From the NCBI GenBank assembly GCA_003480725.1, contig QUJQ01000005.1, positions 267,172-331,171 on the forward strand: 64,000 bases of DNA. The letters are read 5' to 3'. The notes under the pieces were generated by a model that saw only the letters and a list, made by a program, of their open reading frames with translations, was not told the origin of the DNA and made no database searches. Shown piece after piece: positions 38,370 through 51,521 of this stretch (position 1 is its first letter; the number at the start of each line of letters is the position of its first letter). This stretch comes from Clostridiaceae bacterium AM27-36LB (lineage in GTDB: Bacteria > Bacillota > Clostridia > Lachnospirales > Lachnospiraceae). The position numbers and the translations under genes are program-made.

Positions 38370-40865
38370 TTATGGCAGGCAAGTATAAAATACATTTCCC
38401 GCCTCTTCAAACATAGAAGAACTGTCATTCATGCCGCCTTTGGTCAGATCATTGCTGCCTGGACGGTAATAAATAATGTTCTGTGCATCATATCCTACGA
38501 TCAATACGGCTCCACCCGGGATCAATGCCACCACCGGGGAACCCTGACTTACATAATAAAGAGCCATACTTAAGCTGCAGCCTGGAAGAAGACATGCATC
38601 TTCCCCTAACTCCTGTGTCAGAATCTGCCAGATGGCAGTTCCCTGATCCAGTTCTGTCTGTACATCTGTATAGATCTGTTTTTGTTTTAATAACAACTGT
38701 ACGCACTGCGCAAGATCAGATCCATCTCCTGCCAGCAGACTGCTATCGTCATAACCGTTCAACTGTACCCGGCTCTTTCTGCCGCCACGGCGCCAGTAAC
38801 ACTGATCTGCACTGTACCAGACAGATCCCATGCCATTGTACGCATACTGCACTGCCTCTGTCAGCGTTTCAAATCCTTCTGCACTTCCGTCATAGCGGTA
38901 TGCAAGATACTGTTTCACAGAGGCATCTCCTGCATCAACGATTCTGCTTCCTTCATAAAGCACCAGACGTACATTGGGCTGCTTCATAGAACCCTTTCTT
39001 ATATTACCCCCATAGGTCAGCACATATTCATTTCTGCGCACTTCGTCATAGACAGTCGAAAGCTTCAACAGATTCGTATGTGTCTCACTGGTATAGGTGA
39101 TGGGCTCTGACAACGCTTCCTGCCAGCTTCCATCCGAAGCTTTTGCTACACATGCCAGGTCGATCCTGTTCTCTACGATCGTTACCCCGCTCACATATTT
39201 TCCTTTGGAAGAATATTCAAACTGACGTACATCCTTGCCTGCCTGATCGCGAATGGTCACACAATAGAGCGGCTGCATCTCTTTTCCTGCCTGATCCGTG
39301 TATGTGTCAGAGCGCTCTCCAGCTCCATAGATCAGATCCTCTTCCATAAATCCAAGTATCTTTAACACTTCTCCATCGCCGGCTTCGATTCTTGAGACTA
39401 CACCGGTGGAAGTATTGAGAAGACAGATATCACCGCTATCCTCATCATTCCATGCTGTCAGAAGTCCGCTGTCAGATACCTGCAGATCAGACGCATTTAC
39501 ATTTCTGGCCAGTATTGTCACAGAATGGTCATCTAAATTTATCTGCAGAAGATTTCCCTGCCAGCAAAGCCATGCCTTACCATTTCCATTCTGAACTGCC
39601 AGATCCCCGATATCTTCTTTCATTGCCGCATAAGACTGATCAGACGGCACAAAGAACAGTTCCTCCACCGTATTCATCAGTGCATCATAATGGCAGAACA
39701 TGACCCCGCTTCTGCCTTCATAACGTCCGCGGTTCATATAGCCATACAGCAGAAAATCCATACTTCCGGTATCATCTACTTTCAGCAGACGGAAATCATG
39801 CTCTTTCCAGTCAGCTCTGCCATCCTGTCCATCCGTGAATCCATAGACCCGACTTAGACGGTTCTGGCCATAATCATAACTCCACAGTTGTCCCTGCTCT
39901 ACAAATCCAACCACATTTTCTTCTGTATTCTTCATATAGACCGGTTCGCTGCTCTGGATGCCGAAGGACAGTTTTCCATCTTCCACCAGCTGACGACCCG
40001 GTTCCAGGATCTTGTCTGTCCAGCGCTCATAAGCCAGCAGGTAGATCCTGGTGGAAGTATAGCGCAGACGGTATGCTTCTCTTACCTGGTACTGCTCACT
40101 GGTCTCTGTATTGGTCACCTGATATTCCATGGTCAGAGCGGTAATGTCGCTCTCAAGTTCTGTGAAACGAAGGCTGGTCTCTCCAGTCTCAACCACCTGC
40201 ATGTCCCCCCAGGTCACAGGGCCGGAACGGGAGTGAATGTTAATATATCCCAGATTCTTTCCATCCATACTTCCATCCTGCTCCAGATAATTCAATACGC
40301 CATCCGAATCACCGGTCAGCGTCATCTCATGAAACCGCTGCGCAAAATCCACGCAGTCCTGCACATGATTCGTTCCCAGATAAGTCAGTATGGAATAGAA
40401 CCGTACCAGATCCTGATCTTCGGTCTGTACCTTCAGTACCAGAAGATATTCTTCTCCCTGGGTCAGAAGATCTTTGAGTGTCAGAGAAATGTGCAGATAC
40501 TTTCCATCGTCTTCCGCCTGCAGATCGTCTCCACCTTCGATCAGACGGCTCATGTCCAGACTTCTCACTTCGTAGGACACTGACTTGATCTGTGCATTAT
40601 ATTTTTCCAGTGCCAGTCCTACTTTATGATCCTCTGATACACCGATCACACTGTCCCGCATGCTGGCTCCGTCCATATCTTCCACGTAGCCGTGCATTTC
40701 ATTATAGAGGACACCGTCCTGTTCCGCGTGGACGACCGGCAACTGTGCCTGTGCCATATCGCCGGTCATATCCCGGTTACCCATGCGGGTCATATATGTC
40801 ATAAAGATCATGCCTGCCAGAAATGCAAGCACAACAGTGGTATATTGTATGATTCTTCTTTTCAT
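38370..40865 (-). CDS. Large membrane-anchored extracellular protein, unknown function
   Basis: 831 residues. An N-terminal membrane anchor (VVLAFLAGMIFMTYM) precedes a wholly extracellular-looking body. Residues ~300-640 have repeated short Trp/Asp/Gly segments resembling a beta-propeller (QGQLWSYDYGQNRLSRV, GNGKAWLCWQGNLLQIN). The C-terminal ~130 residues resemble a papain-like C39 fold (PGCSLSMALYYVSQGSP, VLIVGYD), but the nucleophile is not clear. Start 40865 has GGAG before it. I do not know a named family; homologues appear to be common in Lachnospiraceae. Confidence 0.7.
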   Translation of the reverse strand: MKRRIIQYTTVVLAFLAGMIFMTYMTRMGNRDMTGDMAQAQLPVVHAEQDGVLYNEMHGYVEDMDGASMRDSVIGVSEDHKVGLALEKYNAQIKSVSYEVRSLDMSRLIEGGDDLQAEDDGKYLHISLTLKDLLTQGEEYLLVLKVQTEDQDLVRFYSILTYLGTNHVQDCVDFAQRFHEMTLTGDSDGVLNYLEQDGSMDGKNLGYINIHSRSGPVTWGDMQVVETGETSLRFTELESDITALTMEYQVTNTETSEQYQVREAYRLRYTSTRIYLLAYERWTDKILEPGRQLVEDGKLSFGIQSSEPVYMKNTEENVVGFVEQGQLWSYDYGQNRLSRVYGFTDGQDGRADWKEHDFRLLKVDDTGSMDFLLYGYMNRGRYEGRSGVMFCHYDALMNTVEELFFVPSDQSYAAMKEDIGDLAVQNGNGKAWLCWQGNLLQINLDDHSVTILARNVNASDLQVSDSGLLTAWNDEDSGDICLLNTSTGVVSRIEAGDGEVLKILGFMEEDLIYGAGERSDTYTDQAGKEMQPLYCVTIRDQAGKDVRQFEYSSKGKYVSGVTIVENRIDLACVAKASDGSWQEALSEPITYTSETHTNLLKLSTVYDEVRRNEYVLTYGGNIRKGSMKQPNVRLVLYEGSRIVDAGDASVKQYLAYRYDGSAEGFETLTEAVQYAYNGMGSVWYSADQCYWRRGGRKSRVQLNGYDDSSLLAGDGSDLAQCVQLLLKQKQIYTDVQTELDQGTAIWQILTQELGEDACLLPGCSLSMALYYVSQGSPVVALIPGGAVLIVGYDAQNIIYYRPGSNDLTKGGMNDSSSMFEEAGNVFYTCLP

Positions 40866-40945
40866 GTCTCTCTCCATCTATCGAAAACTGTTATGCCCTT
40901 CATTCTAGCAGTCTTTCTCCGGTGGGTCAAGCACCCGCAGCCAGT

Positions 40946-41380
40946 CTATCTCCGGCGTTTTTTCTTCCTTCTCACCAGCATTTCCTGCAGCAGAAGAACG
41001 CCGGTCAGATCACGGATCTGTTCCCAATCGGGACTATTTTCACCAAAATTTTCCCTTTTCTGCGCCTGTTCCCACACTTCCTGAGACTTCCGAAGCAATG
41101 ACAGCCGATCCGGATACTCGTCATACATCATACTGCCTTCATATTCCAGCCGGTCACAGCATTCCTCCACATAAGGCTGGAGTCGTCTTGCCATCAACGG
41201 ATACATTTCCATGATCCGCTTCTTATCCTCCACATCTTCCATCCGTTCCGGATCGTTCCACAGACTGATGTAATGCCTGCTGCTTCCATAAGGATACAGC
41301 CATGGGTAGAACTGCTCCGGCCGATACAGGCTGCAGGACGCGCCAATATAGTAAGGATTCCATTCCTGGATTTCTTTCAT
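40946..41380 (-). CDS. Conserved hypothetical protein
   Basis: 144 residues, rich in Tyr, Trp, Arg and Glu (NPYYIGASCSLYRPEQF, PYGSSRHYISLW, YDEYPDRLSLLRK), ending in a basic RRKKKRRR tail. No signal peptide or membrane segment. The start at 41380 is preferred over 41395 because GGAG/AGGTG lies upstream at usable spacing, while the earlier ATG is only one base from its AGGAG. Function unknown. It lies between the V-ATPase terminator and the 831-residue gene. Confidence 0.65.
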   Translation of the reverse strand: MKEIQEWNPYYIGASCSLYRPEQFYPWLYPYGSSRHYISLWNDPERMEDVEDKKRIMEMYPLMARRLQPYVEECCDRLEYEGSMMYDEYPDRLSLLRKSQEVWEQAQKRENFGENSPDWEQIRDLTGVLLLQEMLVRRKKKRRR

Positions 41381-41465
41381 GAACACCTGCTCCATTCTCC
41401 TATCATATCTGTAATATATATATGCAGTCTGTCAGATGCAGGTGAAATACAATAAAAATTCCATT

Positions 41466-41502
41466 AAAAAAGCCATCCGGGGAAATCCCCGGACAGCCTT
41501 TT
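41466..41502 (-). terminator. Terminator of the V-type ATPase operon
   Basis: On the minus strand, GGCTGTCCGGGGA pairs with TCCCCGGATGGC (one mismatch) and is followed by TTTTTTAA, 16 bases past the subunit D stop. Confidence 0.85.
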
Positions 41503-41518
41503 ACTTTTTCCCAGTCGA

Positions 41519-42208
41519 CTAATCCTGTTCTATCTCGACAGCATAGCCTGCCTGTTTTTCCTTATAATGATGGGTCTGTTCCAGCATCATATCCTTCACC
41601 TTCATCAGACGGATCTGCGTAGAACGCTCATTCTCGTCCAGCTTCATGGTGATGTATTTAATATGCTCCTGTGCCTGCGGAATGATCACATGCTCCAGAG
41701 CATTTACACGACGACGGGTCTTCTCGATCTCTGCCGCCATGAGCTGGCATGCTTTCTCCGTCTCAGCCAGCTTCAGCATATCCGGCAAAATGTCAGCCAA
41801 TGATTTGACTGCATCATCCAGATCACCGGATGTATAAGCAAAACCATAAGAATAGATGTCATTCTCGTCAGCGGTTCTGGTCTTGTACTCAAAGACCGGG
41901 ATATCCACACTCATGACATTCTTCTTGTCTGTCTCCAGATAGACTTCCTGTTTGGGAGCCATCAGAGCAGTATGAAGAGTCTCCTCAGACATACCTGCTT
42001 TGGCAATGACAAAATTCTTATTGGCAGCCTTGATACCTGCTTCCACTTTCTGGCGCAGTGCCATGTTTTCCCGTACCAGATCCAGGAACTGACGCATCAA
42101 TTCGTCCCGCTTGTCCTTCAGAAGCTTATGACCTTTAGTGGCCGTCACCAGTTTTTTCTTCTGGCGTGTCAGCTCCATTCGGGTGGGGTTCACCTGTGTA
42201 GATGCCAC
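41519..42208 (-). CDS. ntpD: V-type ATPase subunit D (central stalk)
   Basis: A 229-residue central rotor shaft subunit linking the A3B3 head to the membrane ring. It begins with the conserved VNPTRMELTRQKKKLVTATKGHKLLKDK and is almost entirely helical, ending in a second long helix (RRRVNALEHVIIP). Last gene of the nine-gene operon; 13 bases follow subunit B. Confidence 0.93.
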   Translation of the reverse strand: MASTQVNPTRMELTRQKKKLVTATKGHKLLKDKRDELMRQFLDLVRENMALRQKVEAGIKAANKNFVIAKAGMSEETLHTALMAPKQEVYLETDKKNVMSVDIPVFEYKTRTADENDIYSYGFAYTSGDLDDAVKSLADILPDMLKLAETEKACQLMAAEIEKTRRRVNALEHVIIPQAQEHIKYITMKLDENERSTQIRLMKVKDMMLEQTHHYKEKQAGYAVEIEQD

Positions 42209-42221
42209 GTGCAGTCACCTC

Positions 42222-43592
42222 CTACTTTCCGTAGTACTGATCCAGGAACTTATCGTCAATACGTTTCAGCTCGCTTCTCGGCAGGATAGACAGAAGCTTC
42301 CATCCGATGCTCAGTGTCTCTTCGATATCACGGTCTGCCTGGAATCCCTGAGATACATACTGTTTCTCAAATTCATCTGCAAATTTTGCATAGATCAGAT
42401 CGATATCAGAGAGTGCTGCCTCACCAAGAATGGTCATAAGCTCTTTTGCATCTTTACCTCTTGCATAGGCTGCAAACAGCTGGTTCAGTGTATTGGAGTG
42501 GTCCGCACGGGTCTTGCCCTCGCCGATACCCTTATCCTTCAGACGGGACAGAGACGGCAGTACATCGATCGGCGGATTGATACCTTTTCTGTAAAGCTCA
42601 CGGCTTAAGATGATCTGACCCTCTGTGATGTATCCGGTAAGGTCAGGGATCGGATGCGTCTTATCATCCTCAGGCATGGTCAGGATCGGAATCATGGTGA
42701 TGGATCCTTCTTTTCCCTTCTGGCGTCCTGCTCTCTCATACATCTGAGCAAGGTCCGTATACATGTAACCCGGATATCCACGACGTCCCGGAACCTCTTT
42801 ACGTGCTGCGGAGATCTCACGAAGAGCATCTGCGTAGTTGGTAATATCAGTAAGGATAACCAGAACATGCATGTCCTTTTCAAATGCCAGGTACTCTGCA
42901 GCGGTCAGTGCCATACGCGGAGTTGCAATACGCTCAACAGCCGGATCATTTGCCAGGTTGACAAATAGTACGGTTCTGTCCAGAGCACCGGTCTCGCGGA
43001 AGCTCTCTACAAAGAAATTGGATTCCTCGAAGGTAATACCCATAGCTGCAAATACTACAGCGAATTTTTCATCTTTTCCTCTTACTTTTGCCTGTCTTGC
43101 AATCTGTGCGGCAAGCTGTGCATGCGGAAGACCGGAAGCAGAGAAAATCGGAAGCTTCTGTCCACGAACCAGGGTGTTCAGTCCGTCGATTGCGGAGATA
43201 CCTGTCTGAATGAACTCGTTCGGATAACTTCTTGCTGCCGGGTTCATAGGCAGACCGTTGATATCCAGACGTTTGTCCGGCAGGATCTCAGGACCACCAT
43301 CGATAGGACGGCCCATACCGTCAAATACACGGCCCAGCATATCTTCAGAAGCACCAAGCTCCATACTTCTTCCCAGGAAACGTACTTTACTGTTGGACAG
43401 GTTAATACCGGTAGAACTCTCGAAGAGCTGTACCATGGCGTCGGTACCGTTTACCTCAAGTACTTTACAGCGGCGGGTCTCGCCGTTAGCCAGCTCGATC
43501 TCACCCAGTTCATCATAGGTGACGCCTTCCACGCCCTGTACCAGCATCAGCGGTCCGGCTACTTCCTGTATGGTTCTATATTCCTTTGGCAT
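42222..43592 (-). CDS. ntpB: V-type ATPase subunit B (non-catalytic)
   Basis: A 456-residue nucleotide-binding-fold subunit of the soluble head. It lacks a Walker A P-loop, as expected for B, but keeps [23 protein letters not shown] head sequence ([15 protein letters not shown]) and [16 protein letters not shown]. Its ATG directly follows the subunit A stop with no gap. Length and start match bacterial V-ATPase B. Confidence 0.95.
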   Translation of the reverse strand: MPKEYRTIQEVAGPLMLVQGVEGVTYDELGEIELANGETRRCKVLEVNGTDAMVQLFESSTGINLSNSKVRFLGRSMELGASEDMLGRVFDGMGRPIDGGPEILPDKRLDINGLPMNPAARSYPNEFIQTGISAIDGLNTLVRGQKLPIFSASGLPHAQLAAQIARQAKVRGKDEKFAVVFAAMGITFEESNFFVESFRETGALDRTVLFVNLANDPAVERIATPRMALTAAEYLAFEKDMHVLVILTDITNYADALREISAARKEVPGRRGYPGYMYTDLAQMYERAGRQKGKEGSITMIPILTMPEDDKTHPIPDLTGYITEGQIILSRELYRKGINPPIDVLPSLSRLKDKGIGEGKTRADHSNTLNQLFAAYARGKDAKELMTILGEAALSDIDLIYAKFADEFEKQYVSQGFQADRDIEETLSIGWKLLSILPRSELKRIDDKFLDQYYGK

Positions 43593-45359
43593 TTAGAAGT
43601 CCTCCTTTCCGCATACATCAGCAATCTGAGTATCCAGAGTATCCAGAACTTTCTGGTATTCTGCATCCAGATTCTCTTCCAGTGTATATTTGTAACGTCC
43701 GATCTGTTCGCGAACAGGAAGTTTGATCAGATCCTGTACGCCTGCACCATTTCCAAGTGCTTCCACAGATTTATCATAATATGCAAGTACCAGTCTCATC
43801 ATGAGGAGCTGTTTCTTCAGAGAAGTATACGTATCTACCTCATGGAAGGAGTTCTGGTGCAGGAAGTCCTCACGGATAGAACGGGCAGCTTCCATCTTCA
43901 GACGGTCCGGAGCGGACAGAGCATCCATACCTACCATCTGTACGATCTCGTTGAGCTGTGCCTCATCCTGAAGCAGGGACATCATTTCCTGGCGGCCGCT
44001 CATCCAGTCTTCTGCAACATTCTTTGTAAACCATCCGGCGATGTTATCCAGATACAGAGAGTAACTGGTCAGCCAGTTGATTGCCGGGAAGTGACGTTTG
44101 TAAGCCAGTGCGGAATCCAGTCCCCAGAATACCTTAACGATACGCAGGGTTGCCTGAGATACCGGCTCAGAAATATCTCCACCTGGCGGGGATACTGCTC
44201 CGATTACGGACAGTGCGCCTTCTCTTCCATCTTTTCCAAGGTTTACCACATGTCCGGCTCTCTCATAGAACTGTGCCAGACGGGATCCTAAGTATGCCGG
44301 GTAACCTTCCTCACCAGGCATCTCCTCCAGACGTCCTGACATCTCACGAAGAGCCTCTGCCCAACGGGAAGTGGAGTCTGCCATCAGTGCTACGGAATAA
44401 CCCATGTCACGGAAATACTCAGCAATGGTGATACCGGTATAGATAGATGCCTCACGGGCAGCAACCGGCATATCGGATGTATTGGCGATCAGAACGGTAC
44501 GCTCCATCAAAGACTTTCCGGTCTTCGGGTCTTTCAGTTCCGGGAACTCGTTCAGAACGTCGGTCATCTCGTTTCCACGCTCACCGCATCCGATGTAAAC
44601 AACGATATCTGCTTCTGCCCATTTTGCAAGCTGATGCTGAATAACTGTCTTTCCTGAACCGAACGGTCCCGGTACAGCTGCAACACCGCCTTTTGCGATT
44701 GGGAAGAACATATCGACAACACGCTGACCAGTTACCAGAGGCATGGTCGGCGGAAGTTTTTTCTTGTACGGACGGCCTTTACGAACCGGCCATTTCTGCA
44801 TCAGAGATACTTCTTTGTCACCATCTTTGGTCGTCACAACTGCCACGGTTTCATCAACGGTAAAATCGCCGCCTTTGATCTCCTTGATGGTTCCTTCGAT
44901 TCCATAAGGAATCATGATTCTCTGCTCGACAACTGCAGTCTCCTGAACGGTACCGATGATATCGCCTGCCTCCACCTCGTCGCCTGCTTTTACAGTCGGA
45001 ACGAAGGTCCACTTCTTATCGCGCTTCAGGGAAGGAACTTCCACACCACGCTTCAAGTTATTGCCGCAGAGTTTCATAATATCGTCCAGCGGACGCTGAA
45101 TACCATCATAGATACTGGTAATCAGACCCGGTCCAAGTTCTACGGACAGAGGCATCTCTGTGGACTCTACTGGTTCACCCGGTCCAAGTCCCGCAGTCTC
45201 CTCATATACCTGAATAGATGCCTGATCACCGTGCATCTCGATGATCTCACCAATCAGACGCTGCTCGCTTACACGAACCACATCGTACATGTTGGCATCC
45301 CGCATTCCCTCTGCGATGACCAGAGGTCCTGCCACTTTCTTTATCGTGCCTTTACTCAT
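43593..45359 (-). CDS. ntpA: V-type ATPase subunit A (catalytic)
   Basis: A 588-residue catalytic subunit. It has the A-type bulge domain ([15 protein letters not shown]), Walker A GPFGSGKT, the catalytic Glu in [12 protein letters not shown] and Walker [16 protein letters not shown]. It hydrolyses or makes ATP coupled to ion movement through the membrane ring. Confidence 0.96.
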   Translation of the reverse strand: MSKGTIKKVAGPLVIAEGMRDANMYDVVRVSEQRLIGEIIEMHGDQASIQVYEETAGLGPGEPVESTEMPLSVELGPGLITSIYDGIQRPLDDIMKLCGNNLKRGVEVPSLKRDKKWTFVPTVKAGDEVEAGDIIGTVQETAVVEQRIMIPYGIEGTIKEIKGGDFTVDETVAVVTTKDGDKEVSLMQKWPVRKGRPYKKKLPPTMPLVTGQRVVDMFFPIAKGGVAAVPGPFGSGKTVIQHQLAKWAEADIVVYIGCGERGNEMTDVLNEFPELKDPKTGKSLMERTVLIANTSDMPVAAREASIYTGITIAEYFRDMGYSVALMADSTSRWAEALREMSGRLEEMPGEEGYPAYLGSRLAQFYERAGHVVNLGKDGREGALSVIGAVSPPGGDISEPVSQATLRIVKVFWGLDSALAYKRHFPAINWLTSYSLYLDNIAGWFTKNVAEDWMSGRQEMMSLLQDEAQLNEIVQMVGMDALSAPDRLKMEAARSIREDFLHQNSFHEVDTYTSLKKQLLMMRLVLAYYDKSVEALGNGAGVQDLIKLPVREQIGRYKYTLEENLDAEYQKVLDTLDTQIADVCGKEDF

Positions 45360-45379
45360 TGAATGGATTCACCTGCTTT

Positions 45380-45700
45380 CTAATCATTTCCGAACAGGAT
45401 ATCAGAACCGACTGCCTGTTCTACCGACTTTTTCACTCCTTCGATACCTGCGCCTGTATTTCCAGCCACGCCTGGTATCTGGATGATTGCCGGGAGAACC
45501 TGCTCCCGGTATCTGGCTATCTCATGAGGAATCTGCGCTGCCAGCTCTTCGGTAATATAGATCACGGCATACTCGCCGGTTGCCAGTCTCCTCAGTGTTT
45601 CTTCTCCCTCCCGGATATCGGATACAGGATGAATGTCCAGGCCCAGTGACGCGAATCCATAGATACTGTCATATGCGCCCATTACTGCGATCTTATACAT
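45380..45700 (-). CDS. ntpF: V-type ATPase subunit F
   Basis: A 106-residue small central-stalk subunit (YKIAVMGAYDSIYGFASLG; YAVIYITEELAAQIP) with the Rossmann-like fold typical of F. The start overlaps the end of ntpC by eight bases. It binds subunit D and modulates ATPase activity. Confidence 0.9.
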   Translation of the reverse strand: MYKIAVMGAYDSIYGFASLGLDIHPVSDIREGEETLRRLATGEYAVIYITEELAAQIPHEIARYREQVLPAIIQIPGVAGNTGAGIEGVKKSVEQAVGSDILFGND

Positions 45701-46664
45701 ACATCTCCCTTACCCTTTCCCGGATGGAATCGTCTGATAAGCCATTCTGCTTACAGGTAAGAATGATTCTCACCGTTTTTATTTCATTCTGTCTTGCGAT
45801 CACATATGCCACCAGCGGTCCGACAGAAAACGGATTTGTCTTCTGCGGCTGGATCGTCTCAATGATCCGGTTGTCGCACCAACGTTCAAATGCGGACGGA
45901 GATTCTTTGAGTGCCTCTGCAGCCTCTGCATAACCTGCACCATTCAGATATTCCATCACAGCATCCAGACCAACCAGTGCTGCATGTGCCAGCCGCTCCA
46001 CATTAAGTGTTTTGCACGGAGCCATGGCACGTTTCATAAACTCCAGCGACTTACCGGTCTTACAGCATCTGACTGCCACTTTGATGTTGGCAACTGCCAC
46101 TGTTGACTCTGCATAATCGCGGATGATCGCTGCTTTGGATTTCTTTCCTGCTGCCAGGATTGCTTCCATGGTCGCCCGGTCAATGATCACATCACATAGC
46201 TGACCGTCTCCCGAATGAAGCAGCGTGTCCACTGCCTCGCTGGCAGCTTCCCGCATATTCTCCGGTAAAGCCTGATAATCTTTTTCCCGGATGATCCTTG
46301 CCATTTCCTCTTTGGAAATGGGTGTACCTTCAAAATAGATATTGGCGCCGCTCTTGCCGGTACATACTTCCTTGACCGCCGCCTTCAGGTTGTGGAACCA
46401 GTTGGGATAAGAGAGGACATCAAATACATCCATGTCCACCTGCATCTCCCTGATGGTCTCCCAGATTTTTTCCTGTTCCCTTGTGAGAATTGCATCCGCA
46501 TTCAGTGGAACATCCACACCGCCCCAGCCATGTTCTGTCAGAAATCTCAGACAGCTCTCATGGTCTTTGCAGGCAATGAGCTGCTCAATCGTAGATGAGG
46601 AAAACAGGGATACCTCCAAAGCACGGATTCGCGCAACCGCGTAGGTATACTTTGTATCAGACAA
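45693..46664 (-). CDS. ntpC: V-type ATPase subunit C (d-type, rotor cap)
   Basis: A 323-residue helical subunit that links the central stalk to the c-ring. It has the family start YTYAVARIRALEVSLFS and ends ARQNEIKTVRIILTCK. It overlaps ntpF by eight bases, which suggests coupled translation of the two stalk subunits. Confidence 0.92.
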   Translation of the reverse strand: MSDTKYTYAVARIRALEVSLFSSSTIEQLIACKDHESCLRFLTEHGWGGVDVPLNADAILTREQEKIWETIREMQVDMDVFDVLSYPNWFHNLKAAVKEVCTGKSGANIYFEGTPISKEEMARIIREKDYQALPENMREAASEAVDTLLHSGDGQLCDVIIDRATMEAILAAGKKSKAAIIRDYAESTVAVANIKVAVRCCKTGKSLEFMKRAMAPCKTLNVERLAHAALVGLDAVMEYLNGAGYAEAAEALKESPSAFERWCDNRIIETIQPQKTNPFSVGPLVAYVIARQNEIKTVRIILTCKQNGLSDDSIRERVREMYV

Positions 46665-46697
46665 TGATAACCCTCCTTCTATGGCGAATCTGCTTTT

Positions 46698-47291
46698 TTA
46701 TAAAAATAACATCTCGTTGACCCGATCCTGAAGCTGATCTTTCTTCGCATCAAACAGCGCTTTCAGCGTACAGTTCTCTTCCACGCCTCCATAGACCAGG
46801 ATAAAACCATCCGGGATCTCCTTCGGTTCTTTTTTCAGAGTCAGGCTTCCGCCGTTTTCCTGTGCAGCCGCTTCAATTTTTTTCTCAAAGTCAGCCGGCA
46901 TGCGTCCAAGGTCTGCTGCGGAAAAATAGATCTCTCCTTTATCCGCCAGCGCATAGGTCTTTACTAATTTTTCCATTGTCAGGAAATAACTTGCCGTATC
47001 CTCTTCCTTCAGAGTCTGGTAAGCACTTCCGATGATCTCTGCAATGATCTCCTGCTTTGCTTTCAGCAGTGCGGTCTTGCGTTTCTGCTCAGCTGCCGAA
47101 TGAATCCGGCCATCCTGTACAGTCTTCAGAGCGGCTGCTTTATCAGAGGCTTCCTTCTCCATTGCCTCACATGCTGCTTTGGCATCGGCAAGGATCTGTT
47201 CTGCTTCTTTCTGTGCTGCTTCGATCCGCTCTTTTGCAGAGGCTTCGGCTTCTTCCTGAATCTGGCTTGTAATCTTATCCAATCCGGTCAT
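46698..47291 (-). CDS. ntpE: V-type ATPase subunit E (peripheral stalk)
   Basis: 197 residues. An N-terminal coiled coil rich in Ala/Glu/Lys (about 1-85) is followed by a globular C-terminal domain ending GGVEENCTLKALFDAKKDQLQDR. It forms the peripheral stator with the small H/G subunit. Confidence 0.9.
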   Translation of the reverse strand: MTGLDKITSQIQEEAEASAKERIEAAQKEAEQILADAKAACEAMEKEASDKAAALKTVQDGRIHSAAEQKRKTALLKAKQEIIAEIIGSAYQTLKEEDTASYFLTMEKLVKTYALADKGEIYFSAADLGRMPADFEKKIEAAAQENGGSLTLKKEPKEIPDGFILVYGGVEENCTLKALFDAKKDQLQDRVNEMLFL

Positions 47292-47324
47292 TCTAAAGCT
47301 TCCCTCCTTACATTCCTGTGGTTA

Positions 47325-49819
<2,495 letters not shown>

Positions 49820-49850
49820 ATGCACATCCCTCCTTTTCTTTTTTTCAGGC

Positions 49851-50159
49851 TTAAACTAATGACGCGATCACAGCTTTTACTGCATCTGCCCGTTTAGGCT
49901 CGATAAGCTGTTTCAGTGCATCCACTTCCTTGAGGGCCTGTGCCTCCGCGTCTGACAATTGTGTTTCGTTGTCTTTTACAAATGCATCCTCTGCATCCTG
50001 TCTCTGAGTACGGATCCTGTTCTCCGTCTCAGCTTTCATGGTTTTGGCTTTCGCCTTTGCTTCCTCCACAATGGATCCCGATTTTTCCTCTGCTTTCTGA
50101 AGCACTGCCGCCGCTTTCGCCTCGGCTTCTTTGACTGACTTCAAAGTCTCGTCCAGCAT
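49851..50159 (-). CDS. ntpH: V-type ATPase subunit H/G (peripheral stalk)
   Basis: A 102-residue, almost wholly coiled-coil protein (ETLKSVKEAEAKAAAVLQ …) with the length and composition of the small peripheral-stalk subunit that pairs with E. First gene of the operon. ATG 50159 follows GGTGG by seven bases; the longer frame would run into the promoter region. Confidence 0.82.
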   Translation of the reverse strand: MLDETLKSVKEAEAKAAAVLQKAEEKSGSIVEEAKAKAKTMKAETENRIRTQRQDAEDAFVKDNETQLSDAEAQALKEVDALKQLIEPKRADAVKAVIASLV

Positions 50160-50214
50160 CTTTTCACCACCTTTGTTTTCAGATTTTTCATCAGATTCTT
50201 TGCCTTTTCTTAGC

Positions 50215-50243
50215 ATTGTAGCACAATAATTTAGTCCTTTCAA
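50215..50243 (-). promoter_or_regulatory. Sigma-A promoter of the V-type ATPase operon
   Basis: On the minus strand, TTGAAA, 17 bases and TACAAT, about 55 bases before the ntpH start. It supports the shorter ntpH start. Confidence 0.75.
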
Positions 50244-50351
50244 CCAAGTCGTTAAAAGCTTGACAATTTAATATATAATGTTTTAACAAGAGTTTACTGT
50301 CTGAACCTACTAATAAATAGGAAAGTTTACCCTGTTTTTTATAACCAAGAA

Positions 50352-50374
50352 GGCCGTCGTAAACTACGACAGCC
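50352..50374 (-). terminator. Terminator after comEB
   Basis: A 10-bp stem GGCTGTCGTA/TACGACGGCC (one G-T pair, 3-base loop) followed on the minus strand by TTCTTGGTTAT. Confidence 0.7.
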
Positions 50375-50383
50375 CCTCCTTAC

Positions 50384-50869
50384 TCACACCTTTAATTCAA
50401 GAATTCTTCCATTACTCCTGTACGGAGTCATCTTCACCCCTGCAGAGGTAAGCATCCGTCTGGATGCCAGATTCGCCGGTGTCCCATTATATTTATCATC
50501 CGCGTAGACCAGTTCTGCGATTCCCACCTGAATGATCGCCTTGGCGCACTCATTGCACGGAAACAACGTAACATAAAGCTTCGTTCCTTCCAGGCTTCCA
50601 CCTCTGTAATTCAGGATCGCGTTAAGCTCACTGTGCGTCACATACGCATATTTGCTGTCGCACAGATCTCCTTCTCTGTTCCACGGATACTCATCATCGT
50701 CACAGCCCTTTGGAAATCCATTATATCCCATAGACAGAATTTTATTCTCCTGGCTTACAATGCATGCTCCCACCTGGGTATTGGGATCTTTGGAACGCAT
50801 AGCGGAAAGCTGTGCGATTCCCATAAAATACTCATCCCAGGAAATATAATCCGTTCTCTTTCCGCTCAT
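50384..50869 (-). CDS. comEB: dCMP deaminase
   Basis: A 161-residue zinc deaminase converting dCMP to dUMP for thymidylate synthesis. Zinc site His-Ser-Glu in THSELNAIL and FPCNECAKAI; substrate loop MGYNGFPKGCDD. Nine bases after upp, so in the tsaC-upp-comEB operon. Start has GGAGG upstream. Confidence 0.93.
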   Translation of the reverse strand: MSGKRTDYISWDEYFMGIAQLSAMRSKDPNTQVGACIVSQENKILSMGYNGFPKGCDDDEYPWNREGDLCDSKYAYVTHSELNAILNYRGGSLEGTKLYVTLFPCNECAKAIIQVGIAELVYADDKYNGTPANLASRRMLTSAGVKMTPYRSNGRILELKV

Positions 50870-50878
50870 AGATTCCTC

Positions 50879-51508
50879 CTACTTGGTTCCAAAAATACGG
50901 TCGCCGGCATCTCCAAGACCCGGAACGATGTATCCGTTCTCATTCAGATGATCATCAAGAGCACCCACATAGATATCTACATCCGGATGTTCTTCTTTCA
51001 TTCTTTCAATTCCCTGCGGTGCAGCCACGATGCACATAAAACGGATCTTTTTAACCCCTCTGTTTTTCAGCATGGTGATTGCTGCAACAGAAGACCCACC
51101 GGTTGCCAGCATAGGATCAACTACAAAGACATCTCTCTCAGCGCAGTCCTGAGGAAGCTTGCAGTAATACTCCACCGGTTCCAGAGTTTCTTCATTTCTG
51201 TACAGACCAATGTGACCTACTTTTGCAGCCGGGATCATGGTCAGCATACCGTCGACCATGCCAAGACCGGCACGAAGGATCGGAACGACTGCCAGCTTCT
51301 TACCTGCCAGTTCCTTTGCAGTCATATGACTGATCGGTGTATCAATCTCCACATCTGTCAGTTTCAGATCTCTGGTCGCCTCATAACACATCAGCATAGC
51401 GATCTCACTGATCAACTGACGAAAATCTTTGGATCCTGTCTCCTTGCGACGGATCAATCCAATTTTGTGCTGGATCAGCGGATGATCCATGATGGTTACT
51501 TTTGACAT
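50879..51508 (-). CDS. upp: Uracil phosphoribosyltransferase
   Basis: A 209-residue salvage enzyme making UMP from uracil and PRPP. PRPP loop [17 protein letters not shown]-like [14 protein letters not shown] and the C-terminal uracil site [12 protein letters not shown] are all present. ATG 51508 has AGGAGG nine bases upstream; the longer frame begins in tsaC. Confidence 0.96.
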   Translation of the reverse strand: MSKVTIMDHPLIQHKIGLIRRKETGSKDFRQLISEIAMLMCYEATRDLKLTDVEIDTPISHMTAKELAGKKLAVVPILRAGLGMVDGMLTMIPAAKVGHIGLYRNEETLEPVEYYCKLPQDCAERDVFVVDPMLATGGSSVAAITMLKNRGVKKIRFMCIVAAPQGIERMKEEHPDVDIYVGALDDHLNENGYIVPGLGDAGDRIFGTK

Positions 51509-51521
51509 TTCTTTTGTCCTC

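Noticed and set aside
43122..44291. 389-codon plus-strand ORF
   Set aside because: It lies antisense to ntpB/ntpA, has low-complexity shadow sequence and no ribosome site.
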